Positions 34,849 to 43,319 of a stretch of 64,000 bases of DNA are shown here, piece by piece. A model generated the notes under the pieces. The model did no database searches. It was not told the DNA's origin and saw only the letters and a program-made list of their open reading frames with translations. Location of the stretch: positions 1-64,000 of the forward strand of contig JAHEER010000003.1 of NCBI GenBank assembly GCA_024640625.1, in the 5' to 3' direction. Each line of letters opens with the position of its first letter. Position 1 is the stretch's first letter. This stretch comes from Desulfobulbaceae bacterium (GTDB taxonomy: Bacteria; Desulfobacterota; Desulfobulbia; Desulfobulbales; Desulfocapsaceae). The position numbers were made by a program, and so were the translations under genes.

Positions 34849-35388
34849 TCAGGGAGACTGGGGAACCCAGATAAGTGTATCTGCCGCGAACCCCAGTTCT
34901 TCAGCTCTGGCGGTAAATTTTTTCTTCAGTGACTCCTCGACGGATGGTGTGCGTGCCAGAAACCATAAATAATTGGTGTTGGCGCCGCAGACAAAGGCGT
35001 ACTGATACTCTTCCTCATCGAGCTCGAATACCACGTAGGAGCTGTAAAACGGCCCGAAAAATGAGACTTTCAGATGAGCTTCTGCAGGATCGTTGACGAA
35101 GAGTGCTCTGCCCTCGGCCTCCTTCCATCTATTTTTCTCCTTCAGGAAGCCGCGGTTGATGACCTTGATTACGCCGTCCGGCTCCAACAGGTATTCAGCC
35201 GAGACCCGTTCGAGTCCTCGTTCGAACGAATGATCCAGCCGAGCAATTTCATACCAGCGTCCCAGGTAGCGGTCGACGTTAAAATCCTGAACCGGCGTCA
35301 CCCCGGCGGGGACCCCAACGCAGCCCAGCGTCAGCAGGGTCAGCAACATCAGCCCTGGGGTGAGAAGCGTGCTGAAGTTGAGCTTCAT
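34849..35388 (-). CDS. blc: lipocalin family lipoprotein (Blc-like)
   Basis: Bacterial lipocalin of 179 residues anchored by a lipid. The signal peptide ends in lipobox 'LTLGC', so Cys23 would be acylated. The lipocalin signature 'VDRYLGRWYEIARLDHSFER' is followed by 'VSAEYLLEPDGVIKVINRG', 'LKVSFFGPFYSSYVVFELD' and 'NYLWFLARTPS', all typical of Blc, which binds lysophospholipids or fatty acids in the outer membrane. A membrane-maintenance role fits the nearby lipid-modification cluster, but that link is an inference. Confidence 0.95.
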   Translation of the reverse strand: MKLNFSTLLTPGLMLLTLLTLGCVGVPAGVTPVQDFNVDRYLGRWYEIARLDHSFERGLERVSAEYLLEPDGVIKVINRGFLKEKNRWKEAEGRALFVNDPAEAHLKVSFFGPFYSSYVVFELDEEEYQYAFVCGANTNYLWFLARTPSVEESLKKKFTARAEELGFAADTLIWVPQSP

Positions 35389-35419
35389 CTCTCATCCTGT
35401 GGCTTGGTGCGCTCAGGCC

Positions 35420-35806
35420 TCAGTCTAAATATACTTCGCTTCCACCAAGAAGCGCTAAGGCTTTTCGCACCTTGAAGGTAACCAGGTAGCGGCGTTCCCC
35501 ATCACCGGGGCGCGGCGGTCTTCGTGATAATTTCCCGACCAGTTCCTGGTTATCATTTTCTTCGATCATGTCGAGATGCAGCCTGATGCCCTCTGATTTT
35601 CCTCCCTCCTCCACAAATAGGTAATGGGCATTCACGTTCTGCTTGAGATTGGCCCTGCTGAGCCGCTCCCTCATAATAAAGGCAATCTCATCCCGGCCAA
35701 TTACATGAGGTTTGGCATAAACGGCGCCATTGACTTCACCTGCACCATTGGCTGTTGAGAGGATACCAACTCCTCTGTGATTTTCAAGATAATCGGACAG
35801 TTTCAT
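35420..35806 (-). CDS. pyridoxamine 5'-phosphate oxidase-family flavin-binding protein
   Basis: A 128-residue split-barrel protein of the PNPOx-like superfamily. The start 'MKLSDYLENHRGVGILSTAN' and 'GAVYAKPHVIGRDEIAFIM' match small FMN-binding members found in sulfate reducers. The oxidoreductase role is unspecified. The frame extends to 35851, but the ATG at 35806 has AGAGGGA upstream and begins the domain. A CCCGG/CCGGG hairpin-like repeat (35831-35856) lies just upstream. Confidence 0.85.
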   Translation of the reverse strand: MKLSDYLENHRGVGILSTANGAGEVNGAVYAKPHVIGRDEIAFIMRERLSRANLKQNVNAHYLFVEEGGKSEGIRLHLDMIEENDNQELVGKLSRRPPRPGDGERRYLVTFKVRKALALLGGSEVYLD

Positions 35807-36084
35807 ACATATTCCCTCTATGTGGAAGGAACCCGGGCTCAAATTTTGCACCGGGTCCCCGTTATGGTTTTATGCTGCCAACGCTTGCGGCCGATGCTCT
35901 GGCCCAAAACTGAACAAGATCATTTTTCCCCGTCGCTGAGTTGCTCAAATGATGCCCTACCAGGTACTTGCAACCGCATTTAAGGATCTATCTCTTGAGC
36001 TGAGATGTCTCAATGGATGTAAAGACATCGACAGGCGAGACGATAAGAAGACTTGAATAGATAGCAATAGGAGGTTGTTGATAG
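35807..36084. other. intergenic region, little recognised
   Basis: The stretch upstream of the flavin-binding gene holds an ACCCGG (35831-35836) / CCGGGT (35851-35856) inverted repeat and otherwise no clear promoter or gene. At its right end is AGGAGG (36069-36074) before the small ORF described separately. Confidence 0.4.
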
Positions 36085-36252
36085 ATGTTCAGTAAGTTTT
36101 ACTGTGAAAATTGTGGAAGAAACCTGTGGCGGCTCAGTTGTCGTATTTGCCTGATTCTTTCACCACGGTACGGGCAAGATTGGAAAAGACCAGATAATGA
36201 ACTGGCAGCACGCTGTACCAATAAATTCTGCCGAGCACTCCATGGGGGATAA
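36085..36252 (+). CDS. possible small zinc-ribbon ORF overlapping the SDR gene
   Basis: 55 codons preceded by AGGAGG ten bases upstream of the ATG. The product begins 'MFSKFYCENCGRNLWRLSCR' and has C7-x2-C10 and C19-x2-C22, a zinc-knuckle spacing, with further Cys at 44 and 49. From 36134 it runs antisense through the 3' end of the SDR-DUF2867 gene, so the second half may not be selected. It could be a truncated remnant of a zinc-ribbon protein or chance. Confidence 0.3.
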   Translation: MFSKFYCENCGRNLWRLSCRICLILSPRYGQDWKRPDNELAARCTNKFCRALHGG

Positions 36253-37600
36253 AATGAGCAGTTTGCACCAGTTGCTCGGGTTGTACATCGAATTCAAGCC
36301 AGGCTTGGCCCGGTACCTTCATCTGGGCATAGAGAAGCAACCGCTTGCCAGGTCTGATGTCGACGACTTTCCAGAAATCCAGGGCATCGCCGACCCTGAG
36401 CTCAACCTGGTCCCGGCGTCCCCGGGACAGACCGTAACCGCCCGACAGTTTATCCAGGGCGCCGCGCAGGCGCCAGAGAAAGTTGTACCTGAACCAGCCG
36501 TTGGGGCCGCCCAGTGCGCAGACCGAGCGGTAGACTGAATCCTGGCTTGTCTGGTTGTCGTAAGGGACAATGCGGATGTCCCGCAGCACGGCCCCAATCG
36601 GGTCATCAAAGTCTTTGATATCACATGCCTTTTCACTGCTGCTGTCGCACCAGCGGCTGACGATCTGGTTCTGCTCCAGTTCCTGCATGGCGTGGGCCAC
36701 GCTGTCGGTGTAGGACATTGGTTCGATAGCCGGGAAATACATTCTGGCATGATCGTTTTCCTTGACCGTTTCACTCTTCAGTCCCTCCACCAGCGAGGAG
36801 GCAACCCGGTACGGTACAGAGGTGAAAAGGATCAGCCAATAGGAGGAAATTTTAGGAGAGAGCACCGGCACCGGCACCAGAAAACGGCGCAGTCCCATCG
36901 CTTCGGCTGCACCGCTAATCATATCCTGGAAAGTGATTTTGCCAGAGCCGATATCGACGACGAGATTCTCTTTGGTGGGCAGCTCGATTGCCTGCTCCAG
37001 GTAGGCCAGCACATCCTCGATACCAATCGCTTCGGTCTTGGTGCGCACCCAGCGAGGGGTGAGCATGAAGGGCAGTTTATGGCAGAGATTGCGAATGATT
37101 TCAAAACTCGCACTGCCCGAACCGACGATTACCCCGGCCCGGAACCAGATAGTAGAAATCCGGCCGGGCTCAGAACAAAGAATTTCCCCGGTCTCGATCC
37201 TGCTCAGCAGATGTTTGCTGGCACTTTCCCGGTTTCCCAGTCCGCCGAGGTAGATGATTCTTCTCACACCGGCGGCGACGCAGGCCCGGCGAAAATTCTC
37301 GGCGCTCTCCATATCCAGTTTCCGATAATCCTTGTCGGACCCCATGGAGTGGATGAGGTAAAAGGCGGTATCGACATCCTCCAGAGCGGGAACCAGCGTC
37401 TCGGGTTCGAAGGTAGACCCCTCGTGAATCTCGACCGAATCAACAATCGTTGCCTGCACCTTGCGTTGATTTCTGACAAACAGCCGCAGCTTGTAGCGTT
37501 GGCTGGCAAGCAGATGATGGGTAAGCCTTCTGCCGATGTAGCCGGTTGCCCCGGTGATGAGGACGATAGGGTGGGATCCTGAGTGAGCCATCCGGCGCAT
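36134..37600 (-). CDS. SDR-family NAD(P)-binding protein with C-terminal DUF2867
   Basis: A 488-residue fusion. Residues about 10-290 are an atypical SDR/NmrA-like Rossmann domain ('IVLITGATGYIGRRLTHHLL', 'AFYLIHSMGSDKDYRKLD', 'IIYLGGLGN'). The C-terminal DUF2867 part has 'GGPNGWFRYNFLWRLRGALD' and 'AWLEFDVQPEQLVQTAHFIP', a START-like lipid-binding region ending 'LGRIYWYSVLPVHYLVF'. This fusion is common near lipid-modifying genes. It is the last gene of the eight-gene operon, starting three bases after the methyltransferase stop; ATG 37591 (GGAG upstream) is an equally likely start. Confidence 0.9.
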   Translation of the reverse strand: MRRMAHSGSHPIVLITGATGYIGRRLTHHLLASQRYKLRLFVRNQRKVQATIVDSVEIHEGSTFEPETLVPALEDVDTAFYLIHSMGSDKDYRKLDMESAENFRRACVAAGVRRIIYLGGLGNRESASKHLLSRIETGEILCSEPGRISTIWFRAGVIVGSGSASFEIIRNLCHKLPFMLTPRWVRTKTEAIGIEDVLAYLEQAIELPTKENLVVDIGSGKITFQDMISGAAEAMGLRRFLVPVPVLSPKISSYWLILFTSVPYRVASSLVEGLKSETVKENDHARMYFPAIEPMSYTDSVAHAMQELEQNQIVSRWCDSSSEKACDIKDFDDPIGAVLRDIRIVPYDNQTSQDSVYRSVCALGGPNGWFRYNFLWRLRGALDKLSGGYGLSRGRRDQVELRVGDALDFWKVVDIRPGKRLLLYAQMKVPGQAWLEFDVQPEQLVQTAHFIPHGVLGRIYWYSVLPVHYLVFSNLARTVVKESGKYDN

Positions 37601-37603
37601 CTC

Positions 37604-38842
37604 CTACCTGAATTCCGGTTTTGTTGCCACAAGGTGGACAACACTGATCCAGCGTTCTCTGAAACCTCCCTCGCAATAAGCCAAATAGAAATTCCAGAGG
37701 CGTCTGAAGCGGTCGTCATAGCCGTTTAGTTCAAGTGAATCGGTGCTTCGCCCAAAAGCGCTTCGCCAGTCGCTGAGGGTTTTGGCGTAGTCGAGACCGA
37801 AATCTTCTAGTCCCCTCACCACCATATCAGTTTTCCGGGCAATCAGATCGAACATCACCCGGTTGGCCACCAGGCAGCCGCCAGGAAAGACGTGGCGCTG
37901 AATGAAATCCACTCCTTTGCGATACTGCTCATATACCTGATCGCTGATGGTGATGGCCTGAAGCAGCATTTTCCCGGCAGGTTTCAGAAGCCTGCTGCAG
38001 GTGGCAAAATATTCCGGCAGATATTCATGGCCGACAGCCTCGATCATTTCGATGCTGACCAGTTTGTCGTAGGTGCCGTCGAGGTCACGGTAGTCCTTTT
38101 TCAGCAGAGTGATTTTGTCGCTTAACCCCGCCTTGTCGATCCTTCTTTTTGCTTCCTCATACTGGGCCTCGGAGATGGTCGTGGTGGTCACTGCGCAGCC
38201 GTAATTGGCTGCCGCATGGATGGCAAAACCGCCCCAACCCGAGCCGATCTCCACGACGCTGTCCTCCGGCGTGAGGGCCAATTTTCTGCAGATGACATCC
38301 AGTTTGTGGCCGGCGGCCTGTTCAAGGTCGCTTGACTCGTCCGGGTAGATTGCCGCTGAATACATCATCCTGCTGTCGAGGAAGGTTTCGTACAGGTCAT
38401 TGCCCAGATCGTAATGGGAGATGATATTGCGCTTGGCTCCCGATTTGTTGTTCCGGTTGCGGCGATGCAGCACCAGACGATACGGCTGAAACAGCCAGCC
38501 GAATCGTTTTTCCAGCCTGTTGAGCAGGCCCATGTTGCGGGCTATGATGCGCACCACGGCCACCAGATCATTGGTGTCCCATAGACGGTCAATATAGGCC
38601 TCGCCGGCGCCAATGGAGCCGCCCAGGACCAGTTTGGAATAAAACTGCTGGTCAAGCACCGTGATACGGGCTGATAACTCACCGTCGCTGCCGAAGGTCA
38701 TCACCTCTTCACCATCGGAGACAATCAACTGACCGTTTTTGAGGTGCTCCATAAATCTCAGAAATAACGCTTTTGCCCAGCGCTCCGTCATTGAGCCACT
38801 GCGCTCCTGAGCTTTTTCAGCAGTCGTGGTCAACGTGTTCAT
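37604..38842 (-). CDS. cyclopropane-fatty-acyl-phospholipid synthase family methyltransferase
   Basis: SAM-dependent enzyme acting on double bonds of membrane phospholipid acyl chains, 412 residues. Seen are 'ISHYDLGNDLYETFLDSRMM', the SAM-binding 'VVEIGSGWGGFAIHAAANY', 'IEMIEAVGHEYLPEYF' and 'FIQRHVFPGG'. E. coli Cfa has Cys139 in 'YSCGYW', within the bicarbonate site; here the segment reads 'YSAAIY', so that Cys is absent. The product may therefore be a methylated or furan-type acyl chain rather than a plain cyclopropane, as with some Cfa relatives. It overlaps the DUF1365 stop (ATGA) in the operon. Confidence 0.93.
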   Translation of the reverse strand: MNTLTTTAEKAQERSGSMTERWAKALFLRFMEHLKNGQLIVSDGEEVMTFGSDGELSARITVLDQQFYSKLVLGGSIGAGEAYIDRLWDTNDLVAVVRIIARNMGLLNRLEKRFGWLFQPYRLVLHRRNRNNKSGAKRNIISHYDLGNDLYETFLDSRMMYSAAIYPDESSDLEQAAGHKLDVICRKLALTPEDSVVEIGSGWGGFAIHAAANYGCAVTTTTISEAQYEEAKRRIDKAGLSDKITLLKKDYRDLDGTYDKLVSIEMIEAVGHEYLPEYFATCSRLLKPAGKMLLQAITISDQVYEQYRKGVDFIQRHVFPGGCLVANRVMFDLIARKTDMVVRGLEDFGLDYAKTLSDWRSAFGRSTDSLELNGYDDRFRRLWNFYLAYCEGGFRERWISVVHLVATKPEFR

Positions 38843-39579
38843 ACTTCCTCCTTTACATAGGGCTGATAGGGTATTCCTTTGCTAAAGAGTTTTAACGCCT
38901 GCCAATAGATTCCTGCGATGATGAACGCCGTCATGGCCGGTTTGCGCATCAGCAAGCGGCGGGCGGACTGGGCGGTAAACGGCTGGCGCTGCAGACGCAG
39001 GCCGGCCTCGAATACGTGACCGCGCTGGTCATGGACGCCCAGCTTGATGGTTAGCAACTCCCCAGGGGGCTCTATCTGCCAGCGGTAAGTCTGGCCTCGG
39101 CTGGGGTTGAAGGGCGAAACCTTGAAGACTTTCTCATTGACCGCTTCCGTCCGCGTGCCGTTGAGCAAATGGGCGTAATGGTGACGTTCGTTCCATGGAG
39201 TATTGGACACTTCGGCCAACAAATGAGAAGGCTCGTCATCCTTGGTGAAGCCAAAATAAAAGTTAACCGGGCTAAAATAGAGTCCCAGGGTTCTGAGATT
39301 GAGCAGACCGAATACTTTACCGGTCACCCGGATGGTTGTCAATCTACCCATTTCTTCTTTGACGCAGTCTGCCAGGGGGCTATTGGGCCTGCCCAGGTAA
39401 TCGGAGCGCCTGAAGCGGCTCACAGCCCAGTTGTCGGTGGAGAACCAACGCCCCAGGCCGGGCTGGCTGTCGATCTCATCGAGGTCGAGATACCACATGA
39501 AAAACGGGTACTTAAAGCGATGTGTTTTGGGCAGGAAGCGCTCGTGTACGACAACCCCGGAGTAAAGTGCAGAGCCCAT
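38839..39579 (-). CDS. DUF1365 domain protein
   Basis: A 246-residue DUF1365 protein: 'YSGVVVHERFLPKTHRFKYP', 'FMWYLDLDEID', 'RSDYLG', 'LRTLGLYFSPVNFYFG', 'EVSNTPWNERHHY' and 'KVFKVSPFNP'. The family almost always lies between an FAD-dependent amine-oxidase-like gene and a cyclopropane-synthase-like gene, as here, and is presumed to work on the same lipid, but no activity is established. The ATG at 39579 overlaps the stop of the upstream FAD gene (ATGA), which decides the start over the longer open frame. Confidence 0.93.
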   Translation of the reverse strand: MGSALYSGVVVHERFLPKTHRFKYPFFMWYLDLDEIDSQPGLGRWFSTDNWAVSRFRRSDYLGRPNSPLADCVKEEMGRLTTIRVTGKVFGLLNLRTLGLYFSPVNFYFGFTKDDEPSHLLAEVSNTPWNERHHYAHLLNGTRTEAVNEKVFKVSPFNPSRGQTYRWQIEPPGELLTIKLGVHDQRGHVFEAGLRLQRQPFTAQSARRLLMRKPAMTAFIIAGIYWQALKLFSKGIPYQPYVKEEV

Positions 39580-40820
39580 CAATCGCCCTCCAGCATGGCA
39601 CAAACTCTCAGGGCGCTGCGCACACCATCCTCATGGAATCCATTGTGCCAGTAAGCCCCGCAATAATGAACCCGGTCGACACCTGAGATGCGTTGCCACT
39701 GCTTTTGAGCGTCAACCATCGACACCGAGTAGACGGGATGGCTGTAGCGGAATTCTGCGATGATATGGCGGGGCTCGATATCCTGGTTCAGGGTCACCAG
39801 GTAGGTGTGTCTCTTCTGCAGTCGCTGCAGGATATTCATATTGTAGGTCAGGGTGCTCTGGGCCGCACCCCGGTCCGTGATGCGATAATTCCAGCTGGCC
39901 CAGGCCCCTTTGCGCCGCGGCAAATGGGAGGAGTCGGCATGCAGGACCACCCGGTTGTCGGAGAAGCGAAACCGGGAGAGGATTCGGCCCTCGTTTTCGT
40001 CGGGCCGCTGCAGAACCGCCAAGGCCTGGTCGCCGTGACAGGCGAACACCACTTCAGCGAAGCGGCTGAATTCGTCTCCGGTTCGCACGATGACCCCGTC
40101 TTCGCTGCGCTCAACCCTGGTGACAGCGCTGTTCAGGCGTATACGTTCCCGAAATCCCGCGGTCAGCGGTTCGATGTAGGAGCTGGAGCCGCCTTTGATG
40201 GTATACCACTGAGGCCTGTTGGTGAGGTCCAGGAGACCGTGATTGTCGAAAAAACGTCTGAAGAAGTGCAGAGGGAAATCGAGGCAATCCTCGGTGCCCA
40301 TCGACCAGATGGCCGCTATCATCGGCAGCAGGTAATTATCTTTGAACAGTGAACCGTAAGTTGAGCGCTGCAAATATTCCCCGATGGTCGACTCAGCTTC
40401 TGCATCGGAAATGGTTCTCACTTCTTTGTTAAATCGGGTTATATCGGCCAGCATCTTGAAGAAAGACGGCCGTAGAAGGTTTCTGCGCTGGGCGAAAAGG
40501 CCGTTTACCGAGCTGCCGTTGTACTCCAGATCGAGGTGGTCATTGCGCACCGAAAAACTCATCTCGGTGGGCTGATAGTCGACGCCGATCTCATCCATGA
40601 GGCTGATGAAATTGGGGTAGGTCCGGTCGTTGAAGACGATAAATCCGGTATCGATAGCAGCCTGCTCGCTGTGGTAGTCGGTCTGGACCGTATGGGTATG
40701 ACCGCCAATGTAATCAGCTGCCTCGAACAGGGTGATATCGATTCCCTTCTTGTTGAGGTAGTAACCGCAGGTCAAACCGGCAATACCGGTGCCGATAATG
40801 GCGATCCGCTTATTCTCCAT
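39579..40820 (-). CDS. FAD-dependent amine-oxidase-like oxidoreductase
   Basis: A 413-residue flavoprotein related to amine oxidases and phytoene desaturases. The FAD dinucleotide fold is 'IAIIGTGIAGLTCGYYLNKK' with 'FEAADYIGGHTHT'. Then come 'DTGFIVFNDRTYPNFISLM', 'IKGGSSSYIEPL', 'VVFACHGDQALAVL' and the C-terminal 'VHYCGAYWHNGFHEDGVRSA'. In this cluster it probably oxidises an acyl-chain intermediate; related genes in alphaproteobacteria sit next to fatty-acid methyltransferases. It overlaps the upstream SDR by ten bases and the DUF1365 gene by one. Confidence 0.92.
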   Translation of the reverse strand: MENKRIAIIGTGIAGLTCGYYLNKKGIDITLFEAADYIGGHTHTVQTDYHSEQAAIDTGFIVFNDRTYPNFISLMDEIGVDYQPTEMSFSVRNDHLDLEYNGSSVNGLFAQRRNLLRPSFFKMLADITRFNKEVRTISDAEAESTIGEYLQRSTYGSLFKDNYLLPMIAAIWSMGTEDCLDFPLHFFRRFFDNHGLLDLTNRPQWYTIKGGSSSYIEPLTAGFRERIRLNSAVTRVERSEDGVIVRTGDEFSRFAEVVFACHGDQALAVLQRPDENEGRILSRFRFSDNRVVLHADSSHLPRRKGAWASWNYRITDRGAAQSTLTYNMNILQRLQKRHTYLVTLNQDIEPRHIIAEFRYSHPVYSVSMVDAQKQWQRISGVDRVHYCGAYWHNGFHEDGVRSALRVCAMLEGD

Positions 40821-41535
40821 GTTTCACCAATCGTTGCGAGATCCTGACCCACAGTGCTTCTGGGATCATGGAGAGAGTCTTGAGTATAAAGGTGAAGCGC
40901 TTGGGGAAATGGATTTCCAGCTGGCGTTTATCAATTCCCCGGCGGATTCGTTTCGAGGCGTCTTCGACACTCAGGCGAAAGGGCATGGAAAATTCATTGC
41001 GATCGGTCAGCGGTGTCTTCACAAACCCGGGGCACACCAGACTTACATCGATGTTTTCCTGAAAAATATCGATACGCAACGTTCTGATCATGTATTCTAT
41101 GGCAGCCTTGGAAGCACCGTAGGCCTCGGCTCGGGAGAGAGGAAGGTAGGCCGCCGATGAACCCACCGCCACCAGATGGGGGCGCACCCCCTGGCGCAGC
41201 AGCGGCAAGACGCCCTCGATGCAAACCGCCATCGACTCAACGTTGGTGCGCATAACGCGGCTTACCAATGCACTGTCGAAGTCTGGCAGGTCGATGTATT
41301 CACACGAGCCGGCGTTGAGTATGGCCAGGTCGATGGGAGTCATCGCCGTAAACCAGTCAAGGGTCGCTGCCCGGTCCGCGAGGTCGAGCCTGACCGCCTG
41401 CATACCGGCACTGCTGAGTTCATCCAGCGCGGTCTGATTGCGGCCCAAGGCCCACACCTCGTGATTGTCGTGATGGTAATCGAGAGCAAGCTGTCGGCCG
41501 ATCCCGGAGGTTGCCCCGGTAATCAGAATTCTCAT
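40810..41535 (-). CDS. short-chain dehydrogenase/reductase
   Basis: Classical SDR of 241 residues: 'LITGATSGIGRQLALDY' (TGxxxGIG), 'LAILNAGSCEY' (NAG), catalytic Ser in 'AVGSSAAYLPL' and YxxxK in 'EAYGASKAAIEYM', then 'CPGFVKTPLT'. NADPH is likely from the Arg near the end of strand 2. The substrate is unknown but should be a lipid-derived or small carbonyl compound given the operon. It overlaps both neighbours by a few bases. Confidence 0.93.
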   Translation of the reverse strand: MRILITGATSGIGRQLALDYHHDNHEVWALGRNQTALDELSSAGMQAVRLDLADRAATLDWFTAMTPIDLAILNAGSCEYIDLPDFDSALVSRVMRTNVESMAVCIEGVLPLLRQGVRPHLVAVGSSAAYLPLSRAEAYGASKAAIEYMIRTLRIDIFQENIDVSLVCPGFVKTPLTDRNEFSMPFRLSVEDASKRIRRGIDKRQLEIHFPKRFTFILKTLSMIPEALWVRISQRLVKHGE

Positions 41536-41948
41536 GATCCCAGCCTCCTGTTGATGGACCTGACGACACCTCCAAGCACCGGAAGATGCTGGTAGAGCAT
41601 GGAGCCCAGATCAAAATAATCGCGGTGGTGAAAAACTTTATCCGACTCGGAAAATTGCAGAAAAGACGATCCCGGCACCTCTATGACACGGCCGCCGTTT
41701 AAGCGCGGATGGGAAAAGTGCATAATCCATTGTACGTACCCGCGCTGCTCAAGGCACATTGGCTCGTGAAAATCAAAATCGACTGAGGTTACATTGGCGT
41801 AAAGTTTCTCGAAATAGTTGTGCAGGTCGTCGAGCCCGTTTATTTCATGGGCGGGATCCACGAAGCGGATATCGTCGGTATAGATTTCCGCGAGACGGTG
41901 CAGATTTTCACTCGACAGCGACTTGAAGATTTCCAGGAAATCTTTCAT
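41532..41948 (-). CDS. NTF2-like/SnoaL-like protein
   Basis: A 138-residue NTF2-like fold protein: 'LAEIYTDDIRFVDPAHEING', 'YFEKLYANVTSVDFDFH' and 'VFHHRDYFDLGSMLYQHLPV', a pattern usually labelled nuclear transport factor 2 family or SnoaL-like. Such proteins are cone-shaped and may bind a hydrophobic ligand or act as an isomerase or hydratase. It recurs in this lipid cluster in other bacteria. ATGA-type overlaps with both neighbours. Confidence 0.88.
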   Translation of the reverse strand: MKDFLEIFKSLSSENLHRLAEIYTDDIRFVDPAHEINGLDDLHNYFEKLYANVTSVDFDFHEPMCLEQRGYVQWIMHFSHPRLNGGRVIEVPGSSFLQFSESDKVFHHRDYFDLGSMLYQHLPVLGGVVRSINRRLGS

Positions 41949-42511
41949 CGAGATTCTCCATCCCGGCTCGGACCAGCCGATGAGTCAACCAGCTGTTTCT
42001 GTAGTGCGGAACTAAGGGGCTTGTGTGGAGAAAGCCAGATACCGAAGTACGCCTCGCTGAACTCTTCCGACTGGATGGCAACCAGTTGTTCCGCGTTCAG
42101 GTTGAGGGTGGTCAAACCGGTATCTGCATCGTAACATAAAGTGTACGAATCCCCTTTGTCAACAGGTCTGTAAGCGCTGTGCAGAGCATCCACATGCGTC
42201 TTGAGGCGCTCAAGACGTTCCGGCGGATGTTGCCGTTCGAGCACCATGTTGGCTCCCTTGACGAAATCGTTTGGTTTGAGCCCCACGTCGTACTTTAAGA
42301 GCAGACACTTTGACACTTCGGGGCTTAGAATACGGCCCTGGTCTTTCGCTTCGGGAGCGTAGAGATGGGCGTCGTATACCTTTATGAAGCCCATATAGTG
42401 GACATCACCCTTGGCGATGAGGGTCATAGAGTCCACCGAGCCGGCGGCTGCGGCTGGCAGTAATAACAATGAAACAAGAAGCAGAAGAGTGGGGGATATA
42501 GTTATATTCAT
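41945..42511 (-). CDS. chalcone isomerase-like exported protein
   Basis: A 188-residue protein with a signal peptide ('LLLLVSLLLLPAAAAG') and the chalcone-isomerase-like domain: 'YMGFIKVYDAHLYAPE', 'LLLKYDVGLKPNDFVKGAN', 'DALHSAYRPVDKGDSYTLCY' and 'EAYFGIWLSPHKPLS'. Bacterial members bind fatty acids or haem-like ligands rather than isomerise flavonoids. It should be periplasmic. It follows the DUF3833 gene by two bases and overlaps the NTF2-like gene. Confidence 0.9.
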   Translation of the reverse strand: MNITISPTLLLLVSLLLLPAAAAGSVDSMTLIAKGDVHYMGFIKVYDAHLYAPEAKDQGRILSPEVSKCLLLKYDVGLKPNDFVKGANMVLERQHPPERLERLKTHVDALHSAYRPVDKGDSYTLCYDADTGLTTLNLNAEQLVAIQSEEFSEAYFGIWLSPHKPLSSALQKQLVDSSAGPSRDGESR

Positions 42512-42513
42512 GA

Positions 42514-43041
42514 TTAATCCTTTGCAAAAGCAATCGTAATGTCACCCAGGTGAATGCCGAATTTGCTCATCGAGGCTCTGTTTAGAAGGACCTGGTCAGG
42601 CTGCAGAAACATCCAGTCGTCAAAATGGATTTTCCAGGTTGAGCCGTCGGCTTCAACGTTGAGGTGGTAGCGCCAGTTGAGCGCGTTGCCGGAGGATATT
42701 CCCTGGGCCATACCGACCACATCGTCGGCCGTACCCACATAGGTGTCGGCAGCGGTTTTCTTGATGGTCCAGACTCTCGTACTTTCCTCTCCATCACTCC
42801 AGATGAATTGTTCTTCAAGCACAAGGGTGTTCTCGTCGGTAAAAGTGCCGTCGATCGCAACCACAAACTGCCGCAGCAGTTTCCCGCTGCGGTTCTGGAC
42901 CATACCCCAGCCTGATGTCTTACCTTCGAAGTAGGAAAAAATATCAAATGCAGGCTTGTTGTCCGCATATTGTGCAATGTCGACTTTGGAGCAGCCCGCC
43001 AGCAAAATAGCCAAAATAATTCCTAGAAAATATCTCATCAT
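42514..43041 (-). CDS. DUF3833 lipoprotein
   Basis: First gene of the lipid operon, 175 residues. The signal peptide ends in lipobox 'LLAGC' (Cys16). The body 'FDIFSYFEGKTSGWGMVQNR', 'KLLRQFVVAIDGTF', 'WTIKKTAADTYVGTADDVVG' and 'WKIHFDDWMFLQPDQVLLNR' matches DUF3833, a lipocalin-like fold. It probably sits in the periplasmic leaflet and carries or presents a lipid. A Shine-Dalgarno-like AGAGGA precedes the ATG. Confidence 0.92.
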   Translation of the reverse strand: MMRYFLGIILAILLAGCSKVDIAQYADNKPAFDIFSYFEGKTSGWGMVQNRSGKLLRQFVVAIDGTFTDENTLVLEEQFIWSDGEESTRVWTIKKTAADTYVGTADDVVGMAQGISSGNALNWRYHLNVEADGSTWKIHFDDWMFLQPDQVLLNRASMSKFGIHLGDITIAFAKD

Positions 43042-43319
43042 GTTCCTCTTTTCTCGAAAGCAGAAATAGGAGTTTCACTCTGTTATGAAAATTATAAGCT
43101 GCATTGCCCCATCAACAATGGGGGCAAAAAGATTGTGTTATAATAGCAAATACTATCGAAATAGCGCCGTCTGTGATATTGTCTGTTGTGCGATTTTAGA
43201 AAACAATAACCATGCCTTACACCTATGCCAGGAGGACGCGGGTGGGACCGGGTACCCTGTGCTGCTCCACAGGGGGCCTGGTCACCGGGCTTCCAGGTAG
43301 AGTAAGCCGGCTGCGCTGC
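43042..43319 (-). promoter_or_regulatory. promoter region of the lipid operon
   Basis: No gene is seen. On the minus strand TTGTTG, 16 bases, TATAAT lies about 50 bases before the DUF3833 ATG. An inverted repeat TTGCCCC/GGGGCAA overlaps this promoter and may be an operator. Further upstream is TTATAATAGCAA (43138-43149), which recurs at 44458-44469 before the vWA operon. Near the DUF1722 gene end is a CCCTGTG/CACAGGG hairpin without a T-run. No regulator gene for this cluster is in the window. Confidence 0.45.
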
